Below are positions 26,209 through 35,449 of a stretch of 64,000 bases of DNA, piece by piece. The stretch comes from Stenotrophomonas maltophilia. GTDB lineage: Bacteria; Pseudomonadota; Gammaproteobacteria; Xanthomonadales; Xanthomonadaceae. The translations under genes and the position numbers were made by a program. Each line of letters opens with the position of its first letter. The stretch's first letter is position 1. The stretch spans positions 327,045-391,044 of the forward strand of contig NZ_SRHZ01000024.1 in assembly GCF_004684085.1 (NCBI RefSeq), in the 5' to 3' direction. Below the pieces are notes generated by a model. It was not told the DNA's origin, made no database searches, and worked only from the letters and a program-made list of their open reading frames with translations.

Positions 26209-27588
26209 TCAGGGGGCCTTCAGCAGCGGCAGCGTGATGGTGACCTTCAGCCCGCCACCGGCTCGGTTCAGGAAGCCCAAGCGCCCCCCGAAGTGCTCCA
26301 CCGCCTCGTGGGCAATGGCCAGGCCGAGGCCGGTGCCACTGGCCGTGGTGCCCGGGGCACGGAAGAAACGCTCGCCCAGCCGTGGCATCACATCCTCGGG
26401 CACGCCCGGGCCGTTGTCTTCCACGTAAAGCTCAACATCGTTGTCGTCCAGCGCCTGCACGCCGACCGTGACGGTGGCGCCGCGACCGCCATAGCGCAGG
26501 GCATTGTCGATCAGGTTGTCCAGCGCCTCCTGCAGCAGGGCGCCATTGCCGAGCACGCGCAGCGGTTGGCTGCTGCCACGGTAGCCGAGGTCGGTGCCAT
26601 CGCGGATCGCTTCCGGTACACGCATGCCGACCCACTGCGGCACCAGCTCGCACAGGTTCAATGCTTCCACGGTATCGGGCACGGTCTGCGCCCGGCTCAG
26701 TGCCAGCAGCTGGGTGCTGACCCGTGCGGTGCGCTGGTTGAGACGGCGGATGTGCTGCAGCGCCTCACGCACGGTGTCCGGATCACCATGTGCCAGCGCC
26801 TGGTCCACGTGCAGGGCCATGCCCGCCAGTGGCGAGCGCAGCTGGTGCGCGGCATCGGCGATGAAGCGGTTCTGCAGGGTGATCATTTCCGCTTGGCGGG
26901 CGAACAGATCGTCGATGGTGCTGATCAGCGGCTGGATTTCTTCCGGCACGTCGGCATCGGAGATCGGTGCCAGTTCGCCACGGCGCTGCGCCAGGCGTGT
27001 CCTCAGCGGGGTCAGGATGCGCAGGCCGTAGGTCACGCCGAACCAGACCAGTGCCGCGGTACCCAGCGCCAGCATGGTCATCAGCGGAATGATGATCATC
27101 AGGATCTCACGTGCGCGCTGGCGGCGGTCGGCCATGCTCTCGGCCACGGTCACCGCCAGCTGGTCCTGCGGGTCGTTCATCGCCTGCGTGCAGACGGTGG
27201 CCATGCGGACCTGCTGGCCGTTGAGGTTGCCGTCATACAGCGCCGGATGCACGCCGGTGCAGTCCTGCGAGGGGGCATAGGGGCTGAAGTCGGCGTTGCC
27301 GCTGAGGGTGCCCTTGCGGCTGCTGTCGACGTTGAAATAGCGATGGCCGTCCGGGTCGTACTCGATCAGGAAGCGCGCCTGTGGCGACAGGTCGCTGGTC
27401 ACCGGCATGGTGCTCAGCATCTGGGCGAACGAATGCGTGTCGTCGATCAGGTTGCGGTCGTGGATGCGGTTGGAATAGTCCAGCGCAACGTAGTAGGCCA
27501 GGAGCGTGTTGAAGATGAGCAGGCCCAGCATCGGCAGCGCGAGGAAGGCGAGCAGGCGCCGGCGCAGGCTGGGTGGTCCACTGATCAC
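26209..27588 (-). CDS. Sensor histidine kinase, TctE/QseC-like
   Basis: Inner-membrane kinase of 459 residues. TM1 is about 15-36 (LPMLGLLIFNTLLAYYVAL), a periplasmic TctE-type sensor domain follows, then TM2 (IIIPLMTMLALGTAALVW) and HAMP-like linker. The H-box is FIADAAHQLRSPLAGM with phospho-acceptor His, then N-box ALDNLIDNALRYG and G-boxes VEDNGPGVPED and GTGLGLAIAHEAV. The start is GTG at 27588, overlapping the regulator stop by 4 bases (GTGA). It probably senses a carboxylate or metal-carboxylate, as related kinases do. Confidence 0.88.
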   Translation of the reverse strand: MISGPPSLRRRLLAFLALPMLGLLIFNTLLAYYVALDYSNRIHDRNLIDDTHSFAQMLSTMPVTSDLSPQARFLIEYDPDGHRYFNVDSSRKGTLSGNADFSPYAPSQDCTGVHPALYDGNLNGQQVRMATVCTQAMNDPQDQLAVTVAESMADRRQRAREILMIIIPLMTMLALGTAALVWFGVTYGLRILTPLRTRLAQRRGELAPISDADVPEEIQPLISTIDDLFARQAEMITLQNRFIADAAHQLRSPLAGMALHVDQALAHGDPDTVREALQHIRRLNQRTARVSTQLLALSRAQTVPDTVEALNLCELVPQWVGMRVPEAIRDGTDLGYRGSSQPLRVLGNGALLQEALDNLIDNALRYGGRGATVTVGVQALDDNDVELYVEDNGPGVPEDVMPRLGERFFRAPGTTASGTGLGLAIAHEAVEHFGGRLGFLNRAGGGLKVTITLPLLKAP

Positions 27589-28268
27589 GAGGCGCTGTCG
27601 TCCTGTGCGTCTTCCAGCATGTAGCCCAGCCCGCGCACGGTGCGGATGCCGATGCCGCCAGGCTGCAGCTTGCGGCGCAGGCGATGCAGGGCGATGTCCA
27701 GGCCGTTGTCGGTCAGGTCCTGTCCCCAGTCGCACAGCGCCTCGACCAGTTGTGCGCGCGAGACGATACGTTCGGCACGCACCGCCAGCGCCGACAGCAG
27801 GCCGAATTCGCGTGCGGTCAGCTCCAGCGACTGCTCGTCGATCCAGACCCGGTGCCCGGCCAGGTCCAGGCGCAGGCGGCCGATGCGCAGGTCGGGGTTG
27901 CCATTGCTGGTGACGCGGCGCAGCTGCGCACGCACGCGCGCCTCGAACTCATCCAGCGCGAACGGCTTGACCAGGTAGTCATCGGCGCCAAGGTCGAGCA
28001 CGCGCACGCGTTCTGCCAGACCGTCACGGGCGGTCACCACCAGCACCGCCAGCCCATCGCCGCGCTGGCGCAGGCGTTGCAGCACGTCGCGGCCATCCAG
28101 TTGCGGCAGCCCCAGGTCCAGCACCAGCAATGCGTACTGGGTCGAGCCCAGTGCAGCATCGGCGTGCGCACCGTTGTCGACGTGGTCAACCACGTGCCCC
28201 TGCCGGCGCAGCGAGGCGCACAGGCCGGAGGCGATGTCCGGGTCGTCTTCAGCAATCAGAACGCGCAT
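27585..28268 (-). CDS. OmpR/PhoB-family response regulator, TctD/QseB-like
   Basis: Protein of 227 residues. The receiver domain has the acidic pocket IAEDDPD, the phospho-acceptor Asp in LLVLDLGLPQLDG, a Thr in VVTARD and Lys in YLVKPFAL. The DNA-binding winged helix has LTAREFGLLSAL and DIALHRLRRKL, ending in TVRGLGYML. It is first of the two-gene unit and overlaps the kinase start. No transporter target is adjacent, so its regulon is not visible. Confidence 0.92.
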   Translation of the reverse strand: MRVLIAEDDPDIASGLCASLRRQGHVVDHVDNGAHADAALGSTQYALLVLDLGLPQLDGRDVLQRLRQRGDGLAVLVVTARDGLAERVRVLDLGADDYLVKPFALDEFEARVRAQLRRVTSNGNPDLRIGRLRLDLAGHRVWIDEQSLELTAREFGLLSALAVRAERIVSRAQLVEALCDWGQDLTDNGLDIALHRLRRKLQPGGIGIRTVRGLGYMLEDAQDDSAS

Positions 28269-28399
28269 GCGCGGGGCTCCTGTAGCGGTCAGGCCGGCCG
28301 GATGAACGCGGTGGGCCTCTCGGCTGCCGAGGGTAGCCGCAAACCGGGTGAAGGGGGAGCGCGCTGGCGCTGGCAGGCGCCGCCGCGCTGTCCTTCCAT

Positions 28400-29536
28400 T
28401 CAGTCCTGCAGGCCGGGCTCGCCCTGGGCCAGCGGCACCCGCGAGCCATCCAGCAGGCCCCGGCTGAGCGTGCCGTTCTCGATGAACAGCAGCTCGCCGT
28501 TTTCACCGTTCTTGATGCTGCTGTCGATGGCGATTACGCGGTCGCCATGGAAACTGCTGACGTGCGGCATCGAGGTGTGCCCGACCACGATGCGCTTGAG
28601 CTGCAAGCGGTCCAGCACCGTTTGTACGCCCGGCGTGTCGAGGCGCCCATCGAAGTAGCCGCGGTACCAGATCGGGCTGGTCTTTCCGTCATACAGCGGT
28701 GCGGTGGCGGGGTCGGCCTTCACTTCGGCCTTGGGCAGGCCCAGCGAGGCCTGGTAGGCCGCGTTGGTCCGCGCCGGGTCCAGCGCCAGCTCCACCGCCT
28801 CGGGCGAGATGCCACCGTGCAGGAACAGGGTGTCGCCGATCTTCAGCAGCACCGGGCGGGTGCGCAGCCACTGCCCGATCACCGAGTCGGCGCCATACAG
28901 CTGCGGGTAGCTGCGGCCCAGCAGCTGGGCGCTGCGCAGGTACTTCGGGTTGACGTAGCGCAGGTCGTCGTACAGCACCATGGTCTCGTGGTTGCCGAGC
29001 ACGAAGTGCACCGCGCCGCCGGCGGCGGCTGCCTGCTGCTGCAGGCCGTACAGCAACCAGAACGCCTCGGTCACCTGCGGGCCGCGGTCGAACACATCGC
29101 CGGCGATGACCAGGGTGTCCTTGCCCAGTGCCCAGCGGTCCTGTGCGTCGATGACCTGGTGGGCGCGCAGCAGCCGCACCAGCAGTCCGTACTGGCCGTG
29201 GATGTCGGACAGCGCGATGATGCGCGGCACGGCCGGCAGCACCGAGACCGAAGGTGCATTCGGGGCAGCCACATGCACCGTGTGCTCGTAGCCGCAGCGC
29301 GGGGCGATATCCGTGCCTGCGGCCTGCGTAGCAAGCGTGTGCGACTCGACCTTGTCGTCGCAGATCCATTTGGCCTGCAGCTGGTCGCCCTGGCGGAACA
29401 CATAGGGGCCATCGGCCTGCACGTGGTCGGCGGGCGCGGCAACCTCACGGGCCTGTGTGACGCCAGCGACGCAGGCCAGCAGCGGCAACAGCAGGGCGGT
29501 CAGCAGGGAAGGGCGGTAGCGCGACATCGGCGGCAT
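28400..29536 (-). CDS. Exported calcineurin-like metallophosphoesterase
   Basis: Protein of 378 residues with a signal peptide (SRYRPSLLTALLLPLLACVAGVTQA, start at 29536 or the in-frame ATG 29527). All PPP-type motifs are present: IALSDIHGQY, VIAGDVFDRG, VLGNHETM, LFLHGGISPE and IVVGHTSMP, so a dinuclear metal site is expected. The spacing resembles Shewanella-type protein-phosphatase-like enzymes, here directed to the periplasm. The preceding 80-100 residues of the mature part are unassigned. Confidence 0.87.
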   Translation of the reverse strand: MPPMSRYRPSLLTALLLPLLACVAGVTQAREVAAPADHVQADGPYVFRQGDQLQAKWICDDKVESHTLATQAAGTDIAPRCGYEHTVHVAAPNAPSVSVLPAVPRIIALSDIHGQYGLLVRLLRAHQVIDAQDRWALGKDTLVIAGDVFDRGPQVTEAFWLLYGLQQQAAAAGGAVHFVLGNHETMVLYDDLRYVNPKYLRSAQLLGRSYPQLYGADSVIGQWLRTRPVLLKIGDTLFLHGGISPEAVELALDPARTNAAYQASLGLPKAEVKADPATAPLYDGKTSPIWYRGYFDGRLDTPGVQTVLDRLQLKRIVVGHTSMPHVSSFHGDRVIAIDSSIKNGENGELLFIENGTLSRGLLDGSRVPLAQGEPGLQD

Positions 29537-29600
29537 CCAGCGGCGGAAAGACCCGATGCTAACCGGCGCGGGCGTTCGTCGGTGTGCGCGAATGGGCGGG

Positions 29601-30050
29601 TCAGGTGTCGCGCCCGTCGTCCTTGAGCTTGCGCACGCGGGTGGCGGTGGGCTGAAGCGGCTGGCCGTCGCGCCCGCGCGGCTGCATGTAGAGCAGCGGC
29701 CGCCGCGTCGCCGATTCGATCAGCTGTGAATGGGCTTCGCCTGCACCGAAGCGATGGCGCTCTCCCCATTGGCGCAGCGCGACCAGCAGCGGGAACAGTT
29801 CCTGGCCGGCGGTGGTCAGCACGTACTCCTGGTAGGCCGATCCATCGGAGGCCGGCTGCAGCTGCAGAATGCCGGCCTCGACCAGCCTGCGCAGGCGGTC
29901 GCTGAGGATGTTGCGTGCCGCGCCGAGGCTGCGCTGGAAATCACCGAAGCGGGTGACGCCGTCGAACGCGTCGCGGATCACCAGCAATGCCCAGCGGTCA
30001 CCGAGCAGGTCGGCACTGCGGGCTACGGGGCAGGGGCTGTCGGGGGGCAT
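29601..30050 (-). CDS. HxlR-family transcriptional regulator
   Basis: Winged-helix DNA-binding protein of 149 residues. The HxlR core is SADLLGDRWALLVIRDAFDGVTRFGDFQRSLG-type (conserved W at turn, F-x-x-F), then ILSDRLRRLVEAGIL and YVLTTAGQEL. The start MPPDSPCPVARS at 30050 keeps the conserved Cys of the family near the N-terminus. It faces an MFS exporter gene with 78 bases between the starts, and a 22-base inverted repeat there is the likely operator. It probably represses the exporter until an electrophile or drug is sensed. Confidence 0.88.
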   Translation of the reverse strand: MPPDSPCPVARSADLLGDRWALLVIRDAFDGVTRFGDFQRSLGAARNILSDRLRRLVEAGILQLQPASDGSAYQEYVLTTAGQELFPLLVALRQWGERHRFGAGEAHSQLIESATRRPLLYMQPRGRDGQPLQPTATRVRKLKDDGRDT

Positions 30051-30065
30051 GCTGGCTATCTCCGA

Positions 30066-30127
30066 ATGTGGTTGCAGTTTAAAACCAATGGCGATAGCCT
30101 GCATCTGGTTTCAAATTGCAACCACAT
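30066..30127. promoter_or_regulatory. Inverted-repeat operator between HxlR and MFS genes
   Basis: Left arm at 30066-30087 (core GGTTGCAGTTTAAAACC) and right arm at 30106-30127 (complement core GGTTGCAATTTGAAACC) agree at 20 of 22 positions, with the outer 11 bases perfect. The arms are separated by 18 bases, and the right arm ends one base before the MFS start codon. Confidence 0.82.
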
Positions 30128-30128
30128 C

Positions 30129-31343
30129 ATGTCTGTAACGCCCGTTCCACGCCCCTTGCTGGTCCTGCTTGCGATTGCTGCGGGTGCCAGCGTGGCCAAC
30201 GTCTATTACGCGCAGCCGCTGCTGGACCTGCTTGCGCGCGCCTTTGCGCTGGATCGGGCCGTGGCCGGCGCGGTGCTGGCTGCCACCCAGGCCGGCAGCG
30301 TGCTGGCGTTGCTTGGCTTGCTGCCGTTGGCGGACCGCGGTGACCGGCGGCGCCTGCTGCGCATGCAGTTGATGGCACTGGTGGTTGCATTGCTGTGGTT
30401 GGCGACCGCGCGAACGGCCATGTGGCTGTTGTCGGGCATGCTGCTGGCCGGGCTGCTGGGCACCGCGCTGACCCAGGGACTGATCGCCTATACCGCATCG
30501 CTGGTACCGGCCGAGCAGCGCGGGCGCGTGGTCGGCGTGGTGCAGGGAGGGGTGTTCATTGGCCTGCTGTTGGCACGTGTCGTGTCCGGTGTGGTGGCGG
30601 CGGCCTTTGGCTGGCAGGCAGTCTACCTGCTGTCAGCGGTGGTGATGGCGGCGTTGGCGATGCTGCTGTGGCGACGCCTGCCCACAGTACCGGTGCCAAC
30701 GGTGCCGCCACGCTGGCGCGAGCTGCTGGGCTCGATGCTGGGCATGCTGCGTCGCGATCGAACGCTGCGCGAGCGCGGGCCGCTGGCATTGCTGCTGTTT
30801 GCAGGCCTCAACGTGTTCTGGGCGGCGGCACCCTTGCCGCTGTCGGCACCGCCGCTGCACTGGTCAACGGCGGCGATCGGTGCGCTTGGCCTGGCCGGTG
30901 TTGTGGGTGCGCTGATGGCGGCGCGGGTCGGGCACTGGATGGACTGCGGTTTCGCGCATCGGGTCAGCCTCGGCGCGCTGCTGCTGATGCTGGTCGCGTG
31001 GTGGCCGCTGCTGGGCCTGCCGCAATCGCTGTCATTGCTGTTGCTGGGCGTGGTCGTGCTCGATCTTGGCGGTCAGGCACTGCACGTTTCGAACCAGGCG
31101 TTGCTGCTGCGTGCACCAGCAGAACAGCATGGGCGCCTGGTGGCGTTGTACATGCTGTTCTATGCGGTGGGCAGTGGTGCCGGGGCGGCGGCCGGAGCGT
31201 GGATGCAGGCGCGGCATGGTTGGCCTGCAGTGTGCCTGCTGGGGGCGGGCATCGCGCTGCTGGTGCTGCTGTGGTGGGCAGCATGGCGGATGGTCGCGGT
31301 GAAAGCAGCGGCTGGCGCCGGTTTCGGTAGAGCCGGCTGTTGA
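30129..31343 (+). CDS. Major facilitator superfamily transporter
   Basis: Inner-membrane transporter of 404 residues with 12 predicted helices. The first helix ends GASVANVYYAQPLLDLLA, characteristic of a common drug/sugar-efflux MFS branch; the loop 2-3 motif is PLADRGDRRRLL (motif A-like). The start ATG at 30129 directly follows the operator; the frame is open upstream on the same strand but that part overlaps the HxlR gene and shows no conserved sequence. Likely a proton-driven exporter controlled by the neighbouring HxlR protein. Confidence 0.9.
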   Translation: MSVTPVPRPLLVLLAIAAGASVANVYYAQPLLDLLARAFALDRAVAGAVLAATQAGSVLALLGLLPLADRGDRRRLLRMQLMALVVALLWLATARTAMWLLSGMLLAGLLGTALTQGLIAYTASLVPAEQRGRVVGVVQGGVFIGLLLARVVSGVVAAAFGWQAVYLLSAVVMAALAMLLWRRLPTVPVPTVPPRWRELLGSMLGMLRRDRTLRERGPLALLLFAGLNVFWAAAPLPLSAPPLHWSTAAIGALGLAGVVGALMAARVGHWMDCGFAHRVSLGALLLMLVAWWPLLGLPQSLSLLLLGVVVLDLGGQALHVSNQALLLRAPAEQHGRLVALYMLFYAVGSGAGAAAGAWMQARHGWPAVCLLGAGIALLVLLWWAAWRMVAVKAAAGAGFGRAGC

Positions 31344-31429
31344 TAGAGTCGACCGTTGGTCGACTGCACTTCCTGCGGATCGCGAAACGCCCGCGCCGCG
31401 CGCGATGGTCGACTGGCAGTCGACTCTAC
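31344..31429. repeat. GTAG-type inverted repeat after the MFS gene
   Basis: TAGAGTCGACCGTTGGTCGACTG on the left and a diverged complement at 31405-31429 (ending CAGTCGACTCTAC) form an inverted pair of SMAG-like hairpins. A bare GTAGAGCCGG head also occurs at 31327, inside the gene end. It separates the MFS gene from the convergent cyclase gene. Confidence 0.75.
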
Positions 31430-31453
31430 CCCTCGGTTGCCCCCCGCGCTGGG

Positions 31454-32899
31454 TTACCGCTGCAACGCACGTCGCCCGGGCGGTTCCTGCAGTGCATCGC
31501 TGGCCACCACCACGCGGTTGCGGCCGCTGCGTTTGGCCTCGTACATGGCGGCGTCGGCACGTGCCATCAGCCGTTCGTAGTCCGGGTGGCCATCGTGGCC
31601 GGCGACGCCGATGCTGGCCGTCAGGCTCAGCGCCTGGCCGTTGGCAAGCGGCACCGGCGATTGTGCGATCTGCCGGCGCAGGCTCTCGGCAATCACTGCC
31701 GCCTGTGATTCGCTGGCGGCGACCAGCACCACCACGAATTCCTCGCCGCCGTAGCGGAACAGATAGTCGCTGCCACGGGTGAGCTGGCCGAGAACCCCGG
31801 CCACGTGCTGCAGTGCGCGGTCACCCGCATCGTGGCCGTGGCCGTCGTTGATCGCCTTGAAGTGGTCCAGATCGAGCAGCAACAGCGAGAACGGCGTGCG
31901 GTTGCGCGTGGCCAGCTCGATTTCCCGGCGCAGCACGGTCGGCAGGAATCGTCGGTTGAGCAGGTTGGTCAATGCGTCGCTGCCGGCATCGAGTTCGCCG
32001 ATGCGCTCGAACAGCAGGGTCATCAAGGTGCGGATGGCGGCCAGGTCTTCGCGGATCGCCGGCAGCACTGCAAGCCGCTGCCCGGGATCATCGGCGGCCG
32101 CCCGCTGCAGGCAGCCGTCGATGCGTGCCATCAACTGGTCGACCTGCTGTGTCTCGCTGCTTTCGCCGAAGCTGGGAATGCCCTTGTGGGTGAACCACAG
32201 GCCAAACTCGGAGGTGGCCAGGCTGGCGCCGTCGCTGCCCTGCACATGGCCGGCCAAGGCGTAGAGCAGCGCGTTCTCCCAGTCCAGCAGCAGCGCGCGT
32301 TGGCGCTCGCGCTCGGTGCTGACGTTCTGCACCAGCGAGAACAACCGGTAAGCCGCATCGGCGCGCGTGGAGCGTTCGCGGGCATGGGTGTAGGCCAGGG
32401 TCATGCCTTCCATGGCGATATCCATGATTGCACTGAGGCAGTCGATGGCGGCGAATGCGGTGTCGGCGTCCGGCGCATCGTCGCGAAGGCGCACGAACAG
32501 TTCGTGCTTGAGCACGCGGGCGCCACGGGTGACCAGATCGACCGGAATGCCGACCCGGGCGTGTACATCGCCGATCACCCGTTGCGAGGCCACCGTATTG
32601 GCGATGCCGCTGGCATCGGTGGTCAACAGTTGCGCCAGCCAGCGCTGCATGGCTGGCTGCAGGCGCTGCTTGACCTGGTCGTGGGACAGGAAACGACGGG
32701 CACGGGTGTCCTGCAGCAGCACTTCGTAGAAGCGCTGGGCCAGGGCGGGTGGGGCGTCGGCGGCAGCGGCGTGCAGCAGCGCGGTGGCGGCTGGGCCGGC
32801 CTGCAGCAGGCACTGCTGCCAGGCCTCGGCCAGCGGTTGGCTGGCATCGTCCAATTGGGGTGGTTCCACGTCGATCTCTGACTGCGTACGGCAAACCAC
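31454..32899 (-). CDS. Globin-coupled diguanylate cyclase (DosC/DgcO-like)
   Basis: Protein of 481 residues in three parts. The N-terminal protoglobin-type helical domain (about 20-170) contains RVIGDVHARVGIPVDLVTRGARVLKHEL, the DosC-type haem-pocket region with conserved His. A middle helical domain (about 170-310) follows, then GGDEF with active-site RYGGEEF (382-388, A-site GGEEF 384-388). An inhibitory I-site RGSD sits at 375-378, five residues before it. It therefore makes c-di-GMP in response to oxygen or a related gas, with product inhibition retained. The GTG start at 32899 lacks a clear ribosome-binding site. Confidence 0.87.
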   Translation of the reverse strand: MVCRTQSEIDVEPPQLDDASQPLAEAWQQCLLQAGPAATALLHAAAADAPPALAQRFYEVLLQDTRARRFLSHDQVKQRLQPAMQRWLAQLLTTDASGIANTVASQRVIGDVHARVGIPVDLVTRGARVLKHELFVRLRDDAPDADTAFAAIDCLSAIMDIAMEGMTLAYTHARERSTRADAAYRLFSLVQNVSTERERQRALLLDWENALLYALAGHVQGSDGASLATSEFGLWFTHKGIPSFGESSETQQVDQLMARIDGCLQRAAADDPGQRLAVLPAIREDLAAIRTLMTLLFERIGELDAGSDALTNLLNRRFLPTVLRREIELATRNRTPFSLLLLDLDHFKAINDGHGHDAGDRALQHVAGVLGQLTRGSDYLFRYGGEEFVVVLVAASESQAAVIAESLRRQIAQSPVPLANGQALSLTASIGVAGHDGHPDYERLMARADAAMYEAKRSGRNRVVVASDALQEPPGRRALQR

Positions 32900-33013
32900 G
32901 GGTATCGGCCGCGGCGGCGTACGGTTGATGGCGGGCTAGCCGACCAGTTTAAGCGCGATGCAGGCTTGCACGGTGCGCAAAGCACATCGGCATGGCTGCG
33001 GCAATGAGTGAAC

Positions 33014-33036
33014 GCATTTGAGAATCACTCGCATTG
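33014..33036 (+). promoter_or_regulatory. Fur-box-like site upstream of the FepA-like receptor
   Basis: GCATTTGAGAATCACTCGCA and following bases match the 19-bp Fur consensus at about 11 of 19 positions, including the central TGAGAATCA core. It lies about 120 bases before the receptor start codon. Confidence 0.6.
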
Positions 33037-33154
33037 GTGGGAGAATACGTGCACGGATCGGGCTGTAGGCACCTGCAGCGGCGCTCCGCCTCCCCTCGTC
33101 GCTGCCTCAAGCCCTTTGCCAGAGGCCCCGTTGCCCTGCCAGAAGGTCCAGATC

Positions 33155-35404
33155 ATGTCCCGAGCCGTTGTCCTTTCGCCACGCCCGCTGGCGCTTGCCG
33201 TTGCCGCCTTGTTGGCGGGCAGCGCCCTGACCGCCCACGCTGAAACCGACGCCACCGATATCGACACGGTGCACGTCACCGCCTCGCAGATCGCGCGCCA
33301 GGCATTGGGCACCTCGACCATCACCGCCGAGGACATCGCCAAGCGGCCGCCGGCCAACGACATCGCCGAACTGCTGCGGACCATGCCCGGCGTCAACCTG
33401 ACCGGCAACAGCGCCTCCGGCCAGTACGGCAACAACCGCCAGATCGATCTGCGCGGCATGGGCCCGGAAAATACTCTGATCCTGGTCGATGGCAAGCGCA
33501 TCGGTGCACGCGATGCGGTGCGCATGGGCCGCAGTGGCGAGCGCAATACCCGCGGTGACACCAACTGGGTGCCAGCGGAAATGATCGAACGCATCGAAGT
33601 GCTGCGCGGCCCGGCGGCGGCGCGTTACGGCTCCGGTGCCTCCGGCGGCGTGGTCAACATCATCACCAAGCGCCCGACCGGCGACCTGACCGGTGCGGTC
33701 GACCTGTATGGCCTGGTGCCCGAGCACAGCGCCGAAGGCGGCAGCGAGCGCGTCGGCCTGCAGTTGAGCGGGCCGATGACCGACACCCTGTCGTTCCGCC
33801 TGTACGGCAACCTCAACAAGACCGACGCCGACTCGCTGGAGCTCAACCGTGACTTCGCGACGAATCCGAACGCGGTGCCGCCAGCCGGCCGCGAGGGCGT
33901 CAAGAACCGCGATGTCAACGCGCTGCTGCGCTGGGACGTGACCGCCAACCAGGTGGTCGAGTTCGAAGCCGGCACCAGCCGTCAGGGCAACATCTACGCT
34001 GGCGACCGCGCGGTCAGCACCACCGGTACCTCGACACCGATCGATCTGGGGGCCTTGGCCGAGCAGCAGGCCGAAACCAACCGTATGTACCGCAACACCG
34101 GCGCGATCACCCATCGTGGACGTTGGGGCGATGTCACCTCGCGGGTGACGGCTGCAGTGGAAGCGGTGAACAACTCGCGCATCAACGAAGGCCTGGCCGG
34201 TGGCCCGGAAGGCAGCTTCAACGGCACCGACTGGTCGACCTCGCGCCTGCGCAACTACCAGCTGGATGGCGAAGTGAGCTTCCCGACCACGCTGGGCGGT
34301 GCCGAGAACATCTGGACGCTGGGCTTCGAGTACCTCGACAGCCGCCTGACCGATCCGTATTCGATGAGCCAGTCCAGCAGCAGCGGCGGCGGCTTCCCGG
34401 GATTGTCGGCCGATCGCGCGCGCGGCAAGTCCGACGCGCAGACCACCGCCGTGTTCGTCGAAGACAACATCTACCTGGGCGAGCGCTGGATCGTCACGCC
34501 GGGCCTGCGTTTCGACCACCACAGCCAGTTCGGCAACAACACCAGCCCAAGCCTCAACGCGCAGTTCCGGCTCAACAGCGACTGGGTGGTGAAGGGCGGT
34601 ATCGCCCGCGCATTCAAGGCGCCGAACCTGTACCAGTCGAATCCGGATTATCTGTACTACACCCGTGGCAATGGCTGCCCGAATGCACTGCCGAGCCTGG
34701 GCGCCGGCTGCTACATGCGCGGCAATGCGGATCTGAAGGCGGAAACCAGCCTGAACAAGGAACTGGGCATCGAGTGGGCACCGCAGAGCGGCTGGCAGGC
34801 GTCGTTGACTTACTTCCACAACGACTACAAGGACAAGATCCAGGCCGGCTACAACCAGATCGGGCTGACTGCCGATACCAAGGGCCGCATCTTCCGCTGG
34901 GAGAATGCACCCAAGGCGATCGTGCAGGGGCTTGAGGGCAACCTGGTGATTCCGCTGCTGGGCGAGCAGGGCAGCCGCCTGAAGTGGAGCAACAACTTCA
35001 CCTACATGGTGGAGAACGAGAACAAGAGCACCGGCCAGCCGCTGTCGGTGATCCCGAAGTACACCGTCAACACGATGCTGGACTGGCAGGCCACCGACAA
35101 GCTGTCGCTGCTGCTGACCGGCACCTTCTATGGCAAGCAGAAGCCGGCCACCGCCAACATCAACAACGATCCGCGCTGCACCGGCACCTGCGACCCATCG
35201 ATCGCGCTGCAGGATCGCGGTGCCTACAACATCTGGGGCGTGAGCGCGCGCTACAAGGTGACCGAGACGGTCAGCTTCGGTTTCGGCGTGAACAATCTGG
35301 CTGACAAGCGTCTGTTCCGCGAGGCCAACAGCAGCGATGCCGGCGCGGCGACCTACAACGAGCCGGGCCGCGCGTACTGGGCCAGCCTGCGCTTCGGCTT
35401 CTGA
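33155..35404 (+). CDS. TonB-dependent siderophore receptor, FepA/PfeA-like
   Basis: Outer-membrane receptor of 749 residues. The signal peptide is PRPLALAVAALLAGSALTAHA. The plug holds the TonB-box-like DTVHVTASQI, IAELLRTMPGVNLTG, IDLRGMGPENTLILVDGKRI, and SGERNTRGDTNWVPAEMIER, the last typical of the catecholate receptors FepA/PfeA. The barrel ends with the terminal aromatic SLRFGF. The extracellular insertion GNGCPNALPSLGAGCYMRGN holds a cysteine pair. The start at 33155 follows AGAAGG. Iron regulation by Fur is supported by the upstream box. Confidence 0.92.
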   Translation: MSRAVVLSPRPLALAVAALLAGSALTAHAETDATDIDTVHVTASQIARQALGTSTITAEDIAKRPPANDIAELLRTMPGVNLTGNSASGQYGNNRQIDLRGMGPENTLILVDGKRIGARDAVRMGRSGERNTRGDTNWVPAEMIERIEVLRGPAAARYGSGASGGVVNIITKRPTGDLTGAVDLYGLVPEHSAEGGSERVGLQLSGPMTDTLSFRLYGNLNKTDADSLELNRDFATNPNAVPPAGREGVKNRDVNALLRWDVTANQVVEFEAGTSRQGNIYAGDRAVSTTGTSTPIDLGALAEQQAETNRMYRNTGAITHRGRWGDVTSRVTAAVEAVNNSRINEGLAGGPEGSFNGTDWSTSRLRNYQLDGEVSFPTTLGGAENIWTLGFEYLDSRLTDPYSMSQSSSSGGGFPGLSADRARGKSDAQTTAVFVEDNIYLGERWIVTPGLRFDHHSQFGNNTSPSLNAQFRLNSDWVVKGGIARAFKAPNLYQSNPDYLYYTRGNGCPNALPSLGAGCYMRGNADLKAETSLNKELGIEWAPQSGWQASLTYFHNDYKDKIQAGYNQIGLTADTKGRIFRWENAPKAIVQGLEGNLVIPLLGEQGSRLKWSNNFTYMVENENKSTGQPLSVIPKYTVNTMLDWQATDKLSLLLTGTFYGKQKPATANINNDPRCTGTCDPSIALQDRGAYNIWGVSARYKVTETVSFGFGVNNLADKRLFREANSSDAGAATYNEPGRAYWASLRFGF

Positions 35405-35413
35405 TCCGTGAAC

Positions 35414-35441
35414 GCTGCGCCGGGACGGTCCCCGGCGCAGC
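35414..35441. terminator. Hairpin between convergent genes
   Basis: An 11-bp perfect stem (GCTGCGCCGGG and complement) with a 6-base loop lies in the 45-base gap between two convergent stop codons. There is no T run, so termination may be weak or Rho-assisted. Confidence 0.55.
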
Positions 35442-35449
35442 CTGCGGGC

